From: a virus
DNA length: 64,000 bases
IMG/VR virus record: IMGVR_UViG_3300042922_000600
Span: 1 to 64,000 of that record
Direction: 5' to 3' (one strand)
Below are positions 23,939 through 32,929 of this stretch, one piece after another (positions within the stretch are counted from its first letter, which is position 1; each line of letters starts with the position of its first letter). The position numbers were made by a program, and so were the translations under genes. A model generated the notes under the pieces. It ran no database searches. It worked only from the letters and a program-made list of their open reading frames with translations, and was not told the DNA's origin.

Positions 23939-24445
23939 ATGAAGAATTTTTATTATACAACAGAAATTGCCGGGAAGATAAAGGAAGTGCTTGACACTGA
24001 ACTTCCATTGACTATAAAGAACATAAATATAGGCGGATTTAGACTACTTCCTGCACCAGAGGCAATAAAAGAATATCTACCCGCCGTATTTATAGAACCC
24101 ATAGAAATAGATACAGAATCCGCCAACGAAGTACTTGACATAGAGGCGGAACAATACCCATTCCAGATTCTTTATACCGCTCCATATTCGTATGAAATCC
24201 AGGAAGAAATGCTCCCAAAAATAAAGGAAGCCGAGCTTATAGCAAATGTACTTAGAGCGACACAAGTCCTAAGTACGTTTAGAATAGAACCTTCCGAGGC
24301 GGAGGCGGGTGGAATGGTAGTATATAGAAGAGTACGTGGAATTCGATTTGATAATATATCAACAGAGCTATTTGCACAGATTAAGGTACCTGCATGTGTT
24401 GTGCAAATTGACTTCGACATATTCTTCCGTACCTTTGCAGGCTAG
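23939..24445 (+). CDS. Tail terminator/completion protein candidate (168 aa)
   Basis: Located between the gp10-like and tail-tube genes, the usual place of the tail terminator. Mixed alpha/beta composition; no clear family motif. ATG at 23939 directly follows the previous stop. Confidence 0.6.
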   Translation: MKNFYYTTEIAGKIKEVLDTELPLTIKNINIGGFRLLPAPEAIKEYLPAVFIEPIEIDTESANEVLDIEAEQYPFQILYTAPYSYEIQEEMLPKIKEAELIANVLRATQVLSTFRIEPSEAEAGGMVVYRRVRGIRFDNISTELFAQIKVPACVVQIDFDIFFRTFAG

Positions 24446-24456
24446 GAGGTGATTAA

Positions 24457-24693
24457 ATGAAAGAGGTATTATTTATTGGCTTAGGCCCACAGGGCAACTA
24501 TAGCCACAATGGCAATCAATATGTAAATGGAGACGTTATGGTATGCGAGGAAGCTGTAGCAGACGAACTCATAAATAACCATTTAGCAGTTGATATAAAT
24601 GATGGTAGCCTGGATGTTTCAAAGACTAGAGAGCAAATAAAGAAGGACGATGAAGCAAGACAGGCTATACTAATGAAGGGAGGTAAAAAATAA
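24457..24693 (+). CDS. Small tail-region hypothetical protein (78 aa)
   Basis: ATG at 24457 follows TAGGAGGTG. The C-terminus is charged and helical. The gene overlaps the tail-tube start by one base, so the two may be coupled. Confidence 0.65.
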   Translation: MKEVLFIGLGPQGNYSHNGNQYVNGDVMVCEEAVADELINNHLAVDINDGSLDVSKTREQIKKDDEARQAILMKGGKK

Positions 24694-25496
24694 TGGGACA
24701 AATTGATAAAATTACCATTGGAGTTGCAGACTTGTACTACACACCACCAGGAGGTGGCGTTGAGGTCTACTTAGGTTTAACCAAAGGTGGTGGAGAGTTC
24801 AATTATGAGGCTGACTGGCATGATATAAATGAGATTGACCAGTTTGGTACTACAATTGTTGACAGTATTTTAATTGGTGAGAAGGCGTCCTACAAGACAA
24901 ACGTTGTAGACACAAGCCTAGTCGCAATAAAGAGAGTTGCCCCAACTGCCAGCGATGCGGGTGGAAAAGCACTAACCTTTGGACAGCGTCCGGGACTTAG
25001 AATGCAACCATTGGCGGGAAGACTTAGAATACATCCTGTAAGTGCAGGATTCAATGATAAGTCTAGAGATGTTATAATCTACAAGGCGGGCAGTAAGACT
25101 AACTTGAATCTTCAATACAAATTGGATTCTGAGTGGGTCGTGCCTTGTGAGTGGGCGGCATACCCGGATGAGGAAAGACCATTGGGCGACCAATTATTTA
25201 GGATTGGGGATGAAAGTGTTGACCTGCCAGGACCAACAAAGAGATTAATTAATTTCTATTTAACACCAAGTAACCCTACGGTTGCGTCAGGACAGACACA
25301 GGCATTCAGTGCTAATGCTGTATATGAGGACGGCACAACCGATGATGTTACAGATGACTGTACATGGGCTTCCTCAAATGAGGCTACACTTACAATTAAT
25401 AGTGCCGGAAGTGCTGATGCAGTAGCGGCTGGCGTCGCGACGGTAACTGCAACCTATGGTGGTTATACAACTAGCACGACAGTAACCGTAAGCTAA
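24693..25496 (+). CDS. Major tail tube protein with C-terminal Ig-like (BIG2) domain (267 aa)
   Basis: Residues 1-180 form the tube domain by position and beta-rich pattern. Residues about 188-267 read as a bacterial Ig-like group 2 domain: FYLTPSNPTVASGQTQAF, VYEDGTTDDVTDDCTWASS, and GVATVTATYGG. Such domains on tail tubes decorate the tail surface and may bind cell-surface sugars. ATG at 24693 follows GGGAGG. Confidence 0.82.
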   Translation: MGQIDKITIGVADLYYTPPGGGVEVYLGLTKGGGEFNYEADWHDINEIDQFGTTIVDSILIGEKASYKTNVVDTSLVAIKRVAPTASDAGGKALTFGQRPGLRMQPLAGRLRIHPVSAGFNDKSRDVIIYKAGSKTNLNLQYKLDSEWVVPCEWAAYPDEERPLGDQLFRIGDESVDLPGPTKRLINFYLTPSNPTVASGQTQAFSANAVYEDGTTDDVTDDCTWASSNEATLTINSAGSADAVAAGVATVTATYGGYTTSTTVTVS

Positions 25497-25530
25497 TAAG
25501 CAAAATTTACAAGTAGTATAAATATATTAC

Positions 25531-25595
25531 CCCTTGTAGGAAAGGGCAGTAATGGCAGAATTAAGGGGTGTTCGTGCATGGAAACGGCACCCCCT
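25531..25595 (+). ncRNA. AGAATTAAGG intergenic RNA element, copy B
   Basis: Hairpin CCCTT/AAGGG (25531-25546) is followed by TAATGG, then the core AGAATTAAGG (25557-25566), then a strong hairpin GGGGTG/CACCCC (25565-25593). The same order with a TAGTATAAAT word upstream is found in copy E (61037). The second hairpin could also act as a terminator, although the T-run is weak. Confidence 0.55.
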
Positions 25596-25638
25596 TTGCT
25601 TTAATTAAACAATTATATACACTCTAGGAGGAGCACAC

Positions 25639-25998
25639 ATGAAAACAAAACAAGTGAAATTGGATGACATTGATGTAGAGCTTAAGGTACTCAAGTACGG
25701 AAAATTTAAGAAAGTAGTTTCTAAATTCTCTGGATTAGTCTTAGGGCTCTTTGCATTATTGGACACAGAGGATGACAGCAAACTAGCTGACGGGATAGTT
25801 GGGTACATAAGGGACAACATGGGACAAGTAGAGCAGGTTATATATGAGATGACAGACCTAACGGCAGAGACAATAGAAGAAATCTACATAACTGACTTTG
25901 TAGTAATATTTGAAGAACTCTTAAACCTATATGGGATTGACAAAGAGGTGGTAATGGGTTTTTTCAAGAACAACATACGTCAGAACCAAGCAATCTAG
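25639..25998 (+). CDS. Tail assembly chaperone, short form (119 aa)
   Basis: Sits between tail tube and tape measure, as the lambda gpG-type chaperones do. Helical, acidic protein. ATG at 25639 follows AGGAGGAG. Near the end the in-frame codons GGT TTT TTC contain the slippery heptamer T TTT TTC (25959-25965), allowing a -1 shift into the downstream frame. Confidence 0.8.
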   Translation: MKTKQVKLDDIDVELKVLKYGKFKKVVSKFSGLVLGLFALLDTEDDSKLADGIVGYIRDNMGQVEQVIYEMTDLTAETIEEIYITDFVVIFEELLNLYGIDKEVVMGFFKNNIRQNQAI

Positions 25999-26375
25999 GG
26001 GCCACCGGCAAAGAAGGAAAGATTGATGTTCTGGGTATGTTTGCTACAGTAGAGGACACAATATATTATGAATACAAGTGGTCACCTTATCAGTTAGGGC
26101 AATGTGACATAGATGATATATTCAGGTACTTTAAATTGATAAAACGGAGAGCGGTTGCCGAAGTTTCCAGCAAGTTTATGGACTATTATACTTTATTGAA
26201 TATTGTTCATGCGGACAAACCAGAGGAACTTGCTTCCTCATTTAGGGACAAGTTTGAGGAACTGCAGACAGCAGACAAAAAGCCAAAGCGTCACAAGCTC
26301 ATGTATGATGGAGAGGCAGGCTTGGAGCAATTAGATATGTTGAAAAACAAGCGTCAACAAAAAGGATTACAGTAA
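25639..26375 (+). CDS. Tail assembly chaperone, -1 frameshift fusion (about 245 aa)
   Basis: After 109 codons of the short chaperone, a -1 shift on T TTT TTC (25959-25965) leads into a frame that is open from 25941 to the stop at 26375. The downstream part (ATG at 26037) has no ribosome binding site, so it is probably made only by frameshifting, like lambda gpG-T. The second part contains a helical domain with IFRYFKLIKRRAVAEV. Confidence 0.75.
25959..25965 (+). promoter_or_regulatory. Programmed -1 frameshift site (T TTT TTC)
   Basis: A canonical X XXY YYZ heptamer lies in the reading frame of the short chaperone, within the overlap with the downstream frame. An obvious downstream stimulatory structure was not identified. 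Confidence 0.75.
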
Positions 26376-26387
26376 GGAGGTGAACGT

Positions 26388-28505
26388 ATGGCTGATAGCA
26401 GAGTGAGGGTAATTCTAGAGGCAGTCTTAACTAATTTTACAAAGGGAATTGGTCAGGCAAAGACACAGCTACAGGATTTGGGCAAGGTAAGTAGCCAGGC
26501 AGGCAAACAGGGTAGGCAGATATTTCAGCAGATGAACTCGTCGGCAAGGAATGCCAGAGGTGAGTTGGAAGGGATTAGAATGCTGTTAGGTTCCCTTTTT
26601 AGCATGTACGCAGGTAAAAAGTTAATAGATTTTACTATAGGCAACGCCTCAGAGTTTGAAAACTATCTACTCAGATATAGCGTTTTATTAAAGTCCATGG
26701 ATGCCGCTCAAGACCGTATGCAGGAAATGAGGGACTTTGCAATATTTACCCCATACCAATTGGATGAGGTAGTAAAAGCAGACTTGCTCCTTGAGAGTTA
26801 CGGAATTCGTAGTATAGAATTATTAAGGGTTGCAGGTGATGCCGCGGCAGGAACTGGGCAAGAGATTGAGGAAGTTGCTTTCTGGTTAGGGCGTATTGCT
26901 TCCGGAGATACTGGCTATGGCTTAATGAGGCTTGCCGAGATGAGTATTGTAACCAGAACACAGTTACAGGCAATGGGTCTAGAATTTGATAATGCAGGTG
27001 CATATGTTGGAAGCTTGGATGACTTAATGAATGCGTTGGCTACACACATGCAATCCAAGTACCCGGGCATGATGGATAAGTTAGCAGTGACAGGCAAGGG
27101 ATTATGGAGTACTATACAGGACGTCTTGGGTGAGTTTGGTAGGGATATAGGCTTTAAGTCTCTTGATAATGCTAAGGAATCCGCAATAACATTTATTAAT
27201 GAGCTACAGAGGTTGAGAGATGATGGTACTTTAGATGTGTGGACACAGCGTATCGGAGATGCCTTAGCTTGGGTGTTTGAACAGCTAACCAAGTTTGTGG
27301 GTGACATAGAGCAAACGGGCAACAAACTCGCAGGATTCTTTAAGTGGTTTGGAGACAACTGGTATTGGATTTCTGAGGCTATATTGTTTGCAGTGCAGGC
27401 ATGGCTAATATTTAAGGCATCCATGGCAGTGGAGCCACTAATCTATGGCGTTGCAACTGCAATATCTGTTTTGAGTGGAATGATGACGGCCTACAGCAGT
27501 GCCACAACTGTAGCAACGGGTATCACAGCGGCATTTGGAGTTGCACTAAAGGCGGTGGGAATTGGTTGGATAATTGCAATTATTGGTTTGGTAATTCTAG
27601 CAATTGTGAAACTGGTGCAAAATTGGGATTCAGCTAAGAACTGGATATTGTTCGGGTGTAATGCAGTGTTGCTGGCATTCCAGCTGATGGGGTATGGAAT
27701 AATGGCAGCCATAAACTTAATTGTTGAAGTAATTGCATGGATGACGTCGTGGATACCAGGTATAGGGGACGCTATGGAAATTGCGGCTCAGGCTACAAAT
27801 GAGGCACTTGCATCAGTTAGGACAGGGATAGATGATACCATTAATAGAATGGCTGAGCTTAGGAATGCGGCATTGGAAGCCAGTGAGGCAATGAAGGATG
27901 TAGAATTACCGGAAGGGCCACCAATTTTAGACATGGAAGCTCCAGGGCAAGGGGATGTACCGAAATTTGAAGGACTTGGCTCAAGGGGTGGAAGTGGGAA
28001 GAAGAAAACACAGGACGCCATTGACCTTATAGATGACGAATATAAGTACCAGATACAAATCTCAGAGGGAAAGGCTAATCTACATGATAATGACACAAAC
28101 AAAACCATGTGGAAACAATTGATGTTGAGTACTGTGGAGGTTTTGAAGGCTAAGCTACAAGAGGTTACCGCTATTGCAAGTACGGCAACTGGTAAACTAC
28201 AGGAAAAAGCGGAAGCCAAGAAGTATGAGATATTAAATCGTATTCAGGATATAACAGAGGAAATAAAGGACAACACAGCAAAATTGGTGCAGGACTTTGG
28301 AACCCCATCATTCATTAATTCCACATCATTGAAGCAGTTTAGAGCATCTACGATGGCTACTTCAGCTGGATTTACAGTAAGCGGTGCGAACTTCGTGTTT
28401 GAGTTACAAGAGGCACCTCGTACAGAGGATGACTGGAAGGATATTTTCAAAACTTCGGAAGATGCACTTGCACACTTTTTGGACAACAGAAGGAGGAGAG
28501 GCTAG
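26388..28505 (+). CDS. Tail tape measure protein (705 aa)
   Basis: Sets tail length and leads DNA into the cell. N-terminal residues 1-60 are coiled-coil-like (VILEAVLTNFTKGI and QLQDLGKVSSQAGKQ), and hydrophobic segments around residues 325-450 are typical for membrane insertion. At roughly 1.5 angstrom per residue the tail would be about 100 nm. ATG at 26388 follows AAGGAGGTG. Confidence 0.88.
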   Translation: MADSRVRVILEAVLTNFTKGIGQAKTQLQDLGKVSSQAGKQGRQIFQQMNSSARNARGELEGIRMLLGSLFSMYAGKKLIDFTIGNASEFENYLLRYSVLLKSMDAAQDRMQEMRDFAIFTPYQLDEVVKADLLLESYGIRSIELLRVAGDAAAGTGQEIEEVAFWLGRIASGDTGYGLMRLAEMSIVTRTQLQAMGLEFDNAGAYVGSLDDLMNALATHMQSKYPGMMDKLAVTGKGLWSTIQDVLGEFGRDIGFKSLDNAKESAITFINELQRLRDDGTLDVWTQRIGDALAWVFEQLTKFVGDIEQTGNKLAGFFKWFGDNWYWISEAILFAVQAWLIFKASMAVEPLIYGVATAISVLSGMMTAYSSATTVATGITAAFGVALKAVGIGWIIAIIGLVILAIVKLVQNWDSAKNWILFGCNAVLLAFQLMGYGIMAAINLIVEVIAWMTSWIPGIGDAMEIAAQATNEALASVRTGIDDTINRMAELRNAALEASEAMKDVELPEGPPILDMEAPGQGDVPKFEGLGSRGGSGKKKTQDAIDLIDDEYKYQIQISEGKANLHDNDTNKTMWKQLMLSTVEVLKAKLQEVTAIASTATGKLQEKAEAKKYEILNRIQDITEEIKDNTAKLVQDFGTPSFINSTSLKQFRASTMATSAGFTVSGANFVFELQEAPRTEDDWKDIFKTSEDALAHFLDNRRRRG

Positions 28506-29231
28506 ATGGCTAGACGCAGATTATATAGAATGGCAGAAATGGAAAGAAGATACTGGCCCGATAATAATTGGAGCGGTTTAACTCTTGGTGGAGGTGCCCA
28601 AATACTTTCGGGCACCGATGCCAATGGCGTTGATTGGAGTGTAATTGGAATGAATAACAATGGTGCCTATGTCCGAGAGACTATAAACCTAATGCACTCA
28701 TTATCGGAAATTAAATTTACAAGGGCGATTATGGGGGGTGGCAGTCTTAAAATGTCCATTGATGGGGCTGTTTTGCACACCATTGAAGGTCCAGCCGCAT
28801 GGGAATTTTCACCCTCTATAAAAGCTTTGCCAGGATGGAGGGATATTAGGATTGAGGCTGACGGTGGAAGTGACGCAAGTCTTGGTGAGATAAAGATAAT
28901 TGGGTATGATGAAATAAATTGTTTATTTAGAAAGCCAATACCATTTAGGCAAGAAGTAACACCAACAACTCATGGAATACTTAGAGGATTCAGTGTATTC
29001 CAGCAAACGGGCAAAGGCCATGCGACGAGTAAATTCAGCTTATACTTTAACAGTCCTAATGCGTACTTGGATTTCATGGCTAACGCCTACAAGGTGCATG
29101 CCATTAAGGACGAGTTGGGAATCTTCTACAGAGGTGTAATAGTAGTGGAGGACGTAACAATGATTTCGGAAGACTGTTTCTACGTTGACTGTGTATTTAA
29201 TGCACCTTATCAGGCGGGGGTGGGTTGGTAA
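28506..29231 (+). CDS. Distal tail protein candidate (Dit-like, 241 aa)
   Basis: Directly after the tape measure, where Dit lies in siphoviruses. Beta-rich with a GILRGFSVFQQTGKGH segment and aromatic-rich C-terminus. The call rests on position and fold impression; no diagnostic motif. ATG at 28506 follows AGGAGGAG and its stop overlaps the next start. Confidence 0.65.
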   Translation: MARRRLYRMAEMERRYWPDNNWSGLTLGGGAQILSGTDANGVDWSVIGMNNNGAYVRETINLMHSLSEIKFTRAIMGGGSLKMSIDGAVLHTIEGPAAWEFSPSIKALPGWRDIRIEADGGSDASLGEIKIIGYDEINCLFRKPIPFRQEVTPTTHGILRGFSVFQQTGKGHATSKFSLYFNSPNAYLDFMANAYKVHAIKDELGIFYRGVIVVEDVTMISEDCFYVDCVFNAPYQAGVGW

Positions 29232-30949
29232 TGCTACACTTTGAAGGAGCCATAAAGGATTATATAAGAGAGCATTTACAGGTGGACAAGGCAATGCCCA
29301 CAATTGAAATAAGTGTCTGGAATAATCAAGTACTTAACGATACACCAAGAACTTTGAGGAATGTAAAGTCATTTGGTTGGGATAGAAGAGAGGATTCACT
29401 TGCGTCTGAAATAACGTTTGTCATTGAGAACACGGACGGAACAAAAAGTCCCCATTACTTACCGGATAAATTTCCACACTTGGACTTGGAGCGTTCCGGA
29501 TATCAATATGCACTATACCCGGAAAACAAAGTGGAAGCTTGGGTGGGCTATGGAGACGAACGACTGCATGTTTTTACAGGTGTAATTGACAAAGTAAAGA
29601 TAAGTGCAGATAATTCGGAGCTTGAGGTTACTGCCAGAGACAATATGAAGTACCTATTGGACCAACAAATTATTCCAGACGATGCAAAGGAATTGACATA
29701 TGAATATGACCCAGACGCACCTTTGCTGATAAGTGCCTTAATTGCGGATTTAATTAATAAGGCAGGGCTTATAGCTGAGGTGGAGGAGTCAAAGTTTGAA
29801 GACGACTCCGCATACACTATAACATCCGACCTAAGCTTTGAACTTGGTCTAAAGTATATAGACGCAATTAAACAACTCACTGACTCCATCGGATATAAGA
29901 TTTATGCTACTAATATTGGTACAATTAGAGCAGAGAGGAATATATACCCCTCGGGGACAGCAGAGCCAGTAGTAGTATTTAAGGATTATTTAAATCTATC
30001 CTCTGGTGATTTTGTAATAGACACACAGGATGCACGAGATACCCTAATAATAGCATCAGATACAGGGTGGGAAGAATTTGAGAATAAGCAGTTTGCGGAT
30101 TGGCTGAGACCTACTTTCCCAAGAGCGGCAAAGATTACCATACCATGGGCAAACACGCCACAGAAAAGAAAGCTTGCGGCACAGAGTGCCTTTGCAATGA
30201 TGTTAAGGGTAACACGTAGAATATCCATAGTGGCAGTTGCTCACCCTGCACTGCAAATAGGCGATGTCGCAAGGTTAAGTGAGCGGGTAAGCACAGCTTC
30301 GGACATATACAGAATAACAGCAATAAAGACAGAATTGAGCGATGGAACATTCTTTGATACCATAGAGTTGGAAGCTTTTGTAAATGCGGATAACATAGTT
30401 GCAAAGTCTACAGGTAGATATTTTGGGCAAGCTACAGCCACATGGAAAACAAAAGATGTATGGTTACAGCCAAGAGAGTCCTATAATATAGTTTTGGATA
30501 TGCGGGGCATATTTAATGAGGCACGTATATCAATTCATTCCTCGTTGGATGATGATGTTATTGGAGCAATCATTAATATGTTGAAGGTGGATGGGTCAGG
30601 TTGGAGTATTACTTCCGATTTCAGCTATGATGATATACTTGAGCAGGCCAATCCGGAGGGACTTGCAGATAGCACAGAACTCAACAAAAAGGGAATTCCA
30701 ACCTATGAGGCCGGACTTGCACTTAAAAACACCATTCAGGAAGTGTATGGAGGAAGTATACTGTACTTGAGCAGTGCGGACCCAGTGCCCGTAAATTCAA
30801 GTTTTATTGCATTAATCAAATGTACTACGCAGACTAAATTATTTCCATCAGACCAGATAAGGTTAACTCTACTGAACATAACTGGCTATGCGGATTTGAG
30901 TCCAAGCAATCAAACAATTGGGTGGGAAATCAAATCTATATGTTTCTAG
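29231..30949 (+). CDS. Tail hub/tail-associated protein candidate (572 aa)
   Basis: Follows the Dit-like gene, the position of Tal/hub proteins. Segments such as ITFVIENTDGTKSP, VEAWVGYGDERLHVFTG and LEVTARDNMKYLLDQ resemble beta-barrel hub domains. It lacks an obvious peptidase or lysozyme domain. ATG at 29231 overlaps the previous stop. Confidence 0.65.
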   Translation: MLHFEGAIKDYIREHLQVDKAMPTIEISVWNNQVLNDTPRTLRNVKSFGWDRREDSLASEITFVIENTDGTKSPHYLPDKFPHLDLERSGYQYALYPENKVEAWVGYGDERLHVFTGVIDKVKISADNSELEVTARDNMKYLLDQQIIPDDAKELTYEYDPDAPLLISALIADLINKAGLIAEVEESKFEDDSAYTITSDLSFELGLKYIDAIKQLTDSIGYKIYATNIGTIRAERNIYPSGTAEPVVVFKDYLNLSSGDFVIDTQDARDTLIIASDTGWEEFENKQFADWLRPTFPRAAKITIPWANTPQKRKLAAQSAFAMMLRVTRRISIVAVAHPALQIGDVARLSERVSTASDIYRITAIKTELSDGTFFDTIELEAFVNADNIVAKSTGRYFGQATATWKTKDVWLQPRESYNIVLDMRGIFNEARISIHSSLDDDVIGAIINMLKVDGSGWSITSDFSYDDILEQANPEGLADSTELNKKGIPTYEAGLALKNTIQEVYGGSILYLSSADPVPVNSSFIALIKCTTQTKLFPSDQIRLTLLNITGYADLSPSNQTIGWEIKSICF

Positions 30950-30968
30950 GCATATGAAAAAGAATATA

Positions 30969-30997
30969 TTGCATTAGACTTTTTACTGTGCTATAAT
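30969..30997 (+). promoter_or_regulatory. Late promoter (TTGCAT-17-TATAAT) before fibre region
   Basis: TTGCAT at 30969-30974 and TATAAT at 30992-30997 repeat the portal promoter at 17061. It drives the long series of virion genes from 31026. Confidence 0.7.
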
Positions 30998-31025
30998 TAT
31001 TTTGTAAAAATAGGAAGGTGATTAT

Positions 31026-31448
31026 ATGTCTTGGCAGCCAAATGGGCTCTATGAGCCAATACTTAAAATGATATTCGAGAAAACAGGCGACCCTGGAATA
31101 GCGGGATTCTTTGGATATGTAGGAGATGGTGGGGGAGGAAGTAGTGGACCAGGTAATGGCGGAGTCCCAGAGCATACGCATGTTTTTAGTGAATTGGACT
31201 TCAGGCTAACGCACCCACAGGTATTTATATATAATGAGGATGATGACGTTATAGGCATAGACATAGGAGAATCACAAGAGTTGCAATTTAGGTTTATAAA
31301 AGACGTATATGATGATTATACACAGATAAAAGTAACATTCCTTTTCACAACAACATATACTGTTGGTATATTCTATCAAAGATACAATCCGTCGGTTGGC
31401 GGGCTGGTTGAGGACAAAGGAAACATAATAAAATTGGACTTAATTTAA
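31026..31448 (+). CDS. Virion/tail hypothetical protein with Gly-rich linker (140 aa)
   Basis: ATG at 31026 follows TAGGAAGGTG. A Gly/Ser/Pro-rich linker (about residues 34-46) joins an N-terminal helix to a beta-rich C-terminal part. First gene after the late promoter. No family is recognised. Confidence 0.65.
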   Translation: MSWQPNGLYEPILKMIFEKTGDPGIAGFFGYVGDGGGGSSGPGNGGVPEHTHVFSELDFRLTHPQVFIYNEDDDVIGIDIGESQELQFRFIKDVYDDYTQIKVTFLFTTTYTVGIFYQRYNPSVGGLVEDKGNIIKLDLI

Positions 31449-31461
31449 GGGGGTGGTTTTT

Positions 31462-31875
31462 ATGTCAGGAGTAATAGTTTTAGATGGTAAGATAAGTAAA
31501 TTACCCTACCCGCTGTACCCTAAATTTAAGAATACTTACACAAAGGGCTATAGATTTCATATCCCACCCATAGTGGGCCCAATTAACTTTCAGTTAGGGT
31601 CACCCGGTACCATACTTCCAAATTCGGAACTCGAACTACTGGAAGTTACAGTAATGCAGAGTGGATTTGATGATATGGATTACTGGTCACTGTATATAGA
31701 GGATTCCGTTATTTTGGATACCATATATACAAAGGAGCTGGGTCAAATAAAGACACTTAAAGGTGTCAAAAGAGTTGATTTTGGTCAGTCCTTGGAACTT
31801 AGATACAACAACGTATCGGGAACATCTAAGGTGATATGGGTTGACTTGGATTTTATGTCAAAGAATTTACCATAA
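31462..31875 (+). CDS. Virion hypothetical protein, beta-rich (137 aa)
   Basis: ATG at 31462 follows GGGGGTGG. The protein is beta-rich and soluble, with size and predicted character similar to the C-terminal part of its upstream neighbour. No family is recognised. Confidence 0.65.
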   Translation: MSGVIVLDGKISKLPYPLYPKFKNTYTKGYRFHIPPIVGPINFQLGSPGTILPNSELELLEVTVMQSGFDDMDYWSLYIEDSVILDTIYTKELGQIKTLKGVKRVDFGQSLELRYNNVSGTSKVIWVDLDFMSKNLP

Positions 31876-31891
31876 TTAAGGAGGTATTATA

Positions 31892-32878
31892 ATGCCAAAA
31901 TGGATTACAGGTTACACAAACGCAACTAACTTTCTAAGGTCCATACTTACGACAGTAACGGATGCCGCTCATGGAGAAGACGCTTGGGCAATTGCCTACC
32001 CAGTAGGGGGTACACTACAAGAACAGATTGACGCAGTGGTGGACAAATTCGTAATTAAGACTACTACCACAGGTGGTGCCACTGTATACGTGGAATTTAT
32101 GAAACCCGCAATGGTCACAGTGGATGCAGTGGAAGAACCAAACCACTACATGGTTAAAACTAGATTCGGTCATAGTTATGACGCAGTGACAGACACTTGG
32201 TCTGCAGACAATGTAAGTGAGTACGCTGACTGGGCATGGTTTAGACGAAATACGGAGGCCACTGTTAAGGGATGGTTACCAGTATCATTCTGGATGTACT
32301 TATCCAAGGACACAATTGCTTCAGTATTAATGGGAGACCCGAACGCTAACTTTGATGACTATTTAATATCATTTGGTTATTTTGGAATGGTTAAGGGATT
32401 TGAGGGAGCTGACCCAGACACAGAAGGCAATTTCGGAATGACAGTATCCAGTGATGTCGTTCCAAATTACCCAAGAACTTTTGGGGATAAGACAGGCAAT
32501 GCAGTAACTGATGTCTGCATGCTTAAGACCCGTTCAGGATACCCATTCCAGGCACATGTGTTGAGTATAACAACTCCGGATGAATTTGTTGATAAACACA
32601 TTCTAGGACCTTCAAATTGGACACACAAGTATCACATGTCACCTGCTTATATGTGGCACGGGTTGGATGGTTACAGAGGTGAGCTAGATGCCATAATTGT
32701 AACAGACAGAAGTTCTGTTGTTCATCAGGACGAGCTTATTATCAATAAGGGTTCAGTGGACCCAGAAAAGCCAGAAAAAGTTTATAAGTATTTTGCTCTG
32801 AACGCTCCATATTCTATGTTTAATAACTCTTCAAACGTTCAATATGGTGTTGCAATACTTAAACCAAGCGTCGTATAA
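31892..32878 (+). CDS. Virion structural protein (328 aa)
   Basis: ATG at 31892 follows TAAGGAGGT. Rich in aromatic residues and Asp, with alternating beta segments. The internal GDPNANFDDYLISFGYFG and HGLDGYRGELDAIIV segments suggest a folded capsid- or tail-surface protein. A strong hairpin lies directly after the gene, as after the major capsid gene, which hints at high expression. Confidence 0.6.
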   Translation: MPKWITGYTNATNFLRSILTTVTDAAHGEDAWAIAYPVGGTLQEQIDAVVDKFVIKTTTTGGATVYVEFMKPAMVTVDAVEEPNHYMVKTRFGHSYDAVTDTWSADNVSEYADWAWFRRNTEATVKGWLPVSFWMYLSKDTIASVLMGDPNANFDDYLISFGYFGMVKGFEGADPDTEGNFGMTVSSDVVPNYPRTFGDKTGNAVTDVCMLKTRSGYPFQAHVLSITTPDEFVDKHILGPSNWTHKYHMSPAYMWHGLDGYRGELDAIIVTDRSSVVHQDELIINKGSVDPEKPEKVYKYFALNAPYSMFNNSSNVQYGVAILKPSVV

Positions 32879-32881
32879 AGA

Positions 32882-32904
32882 CAAGGGGGTCATTCCCCCT
32901 TGCT
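32882..32904 (+). terminator. Hairpin after the 328-aa virion gene
   Basis: CAAGGGGG pairs with CCCCCTTG (32882-32902). The T-run is short, so it is a weak terminator or a stability hairpin. Confidence 0.55.
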
Positions 32905-32929
32905 TAATATTTTAGGGAGGAATGGTTAT

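Noticed and set aside
26037-26375. Independent gene starting at ATG 26037
   Set aside because: No ribosome binding site and a slippery site with an open overlapping frame upstream indicate frameshift expression.
23939-28505. Contractile tail (myovirus)
   Set aside because: No sheath gene or baseplate wedge genes between the tail terminator and tape measure.
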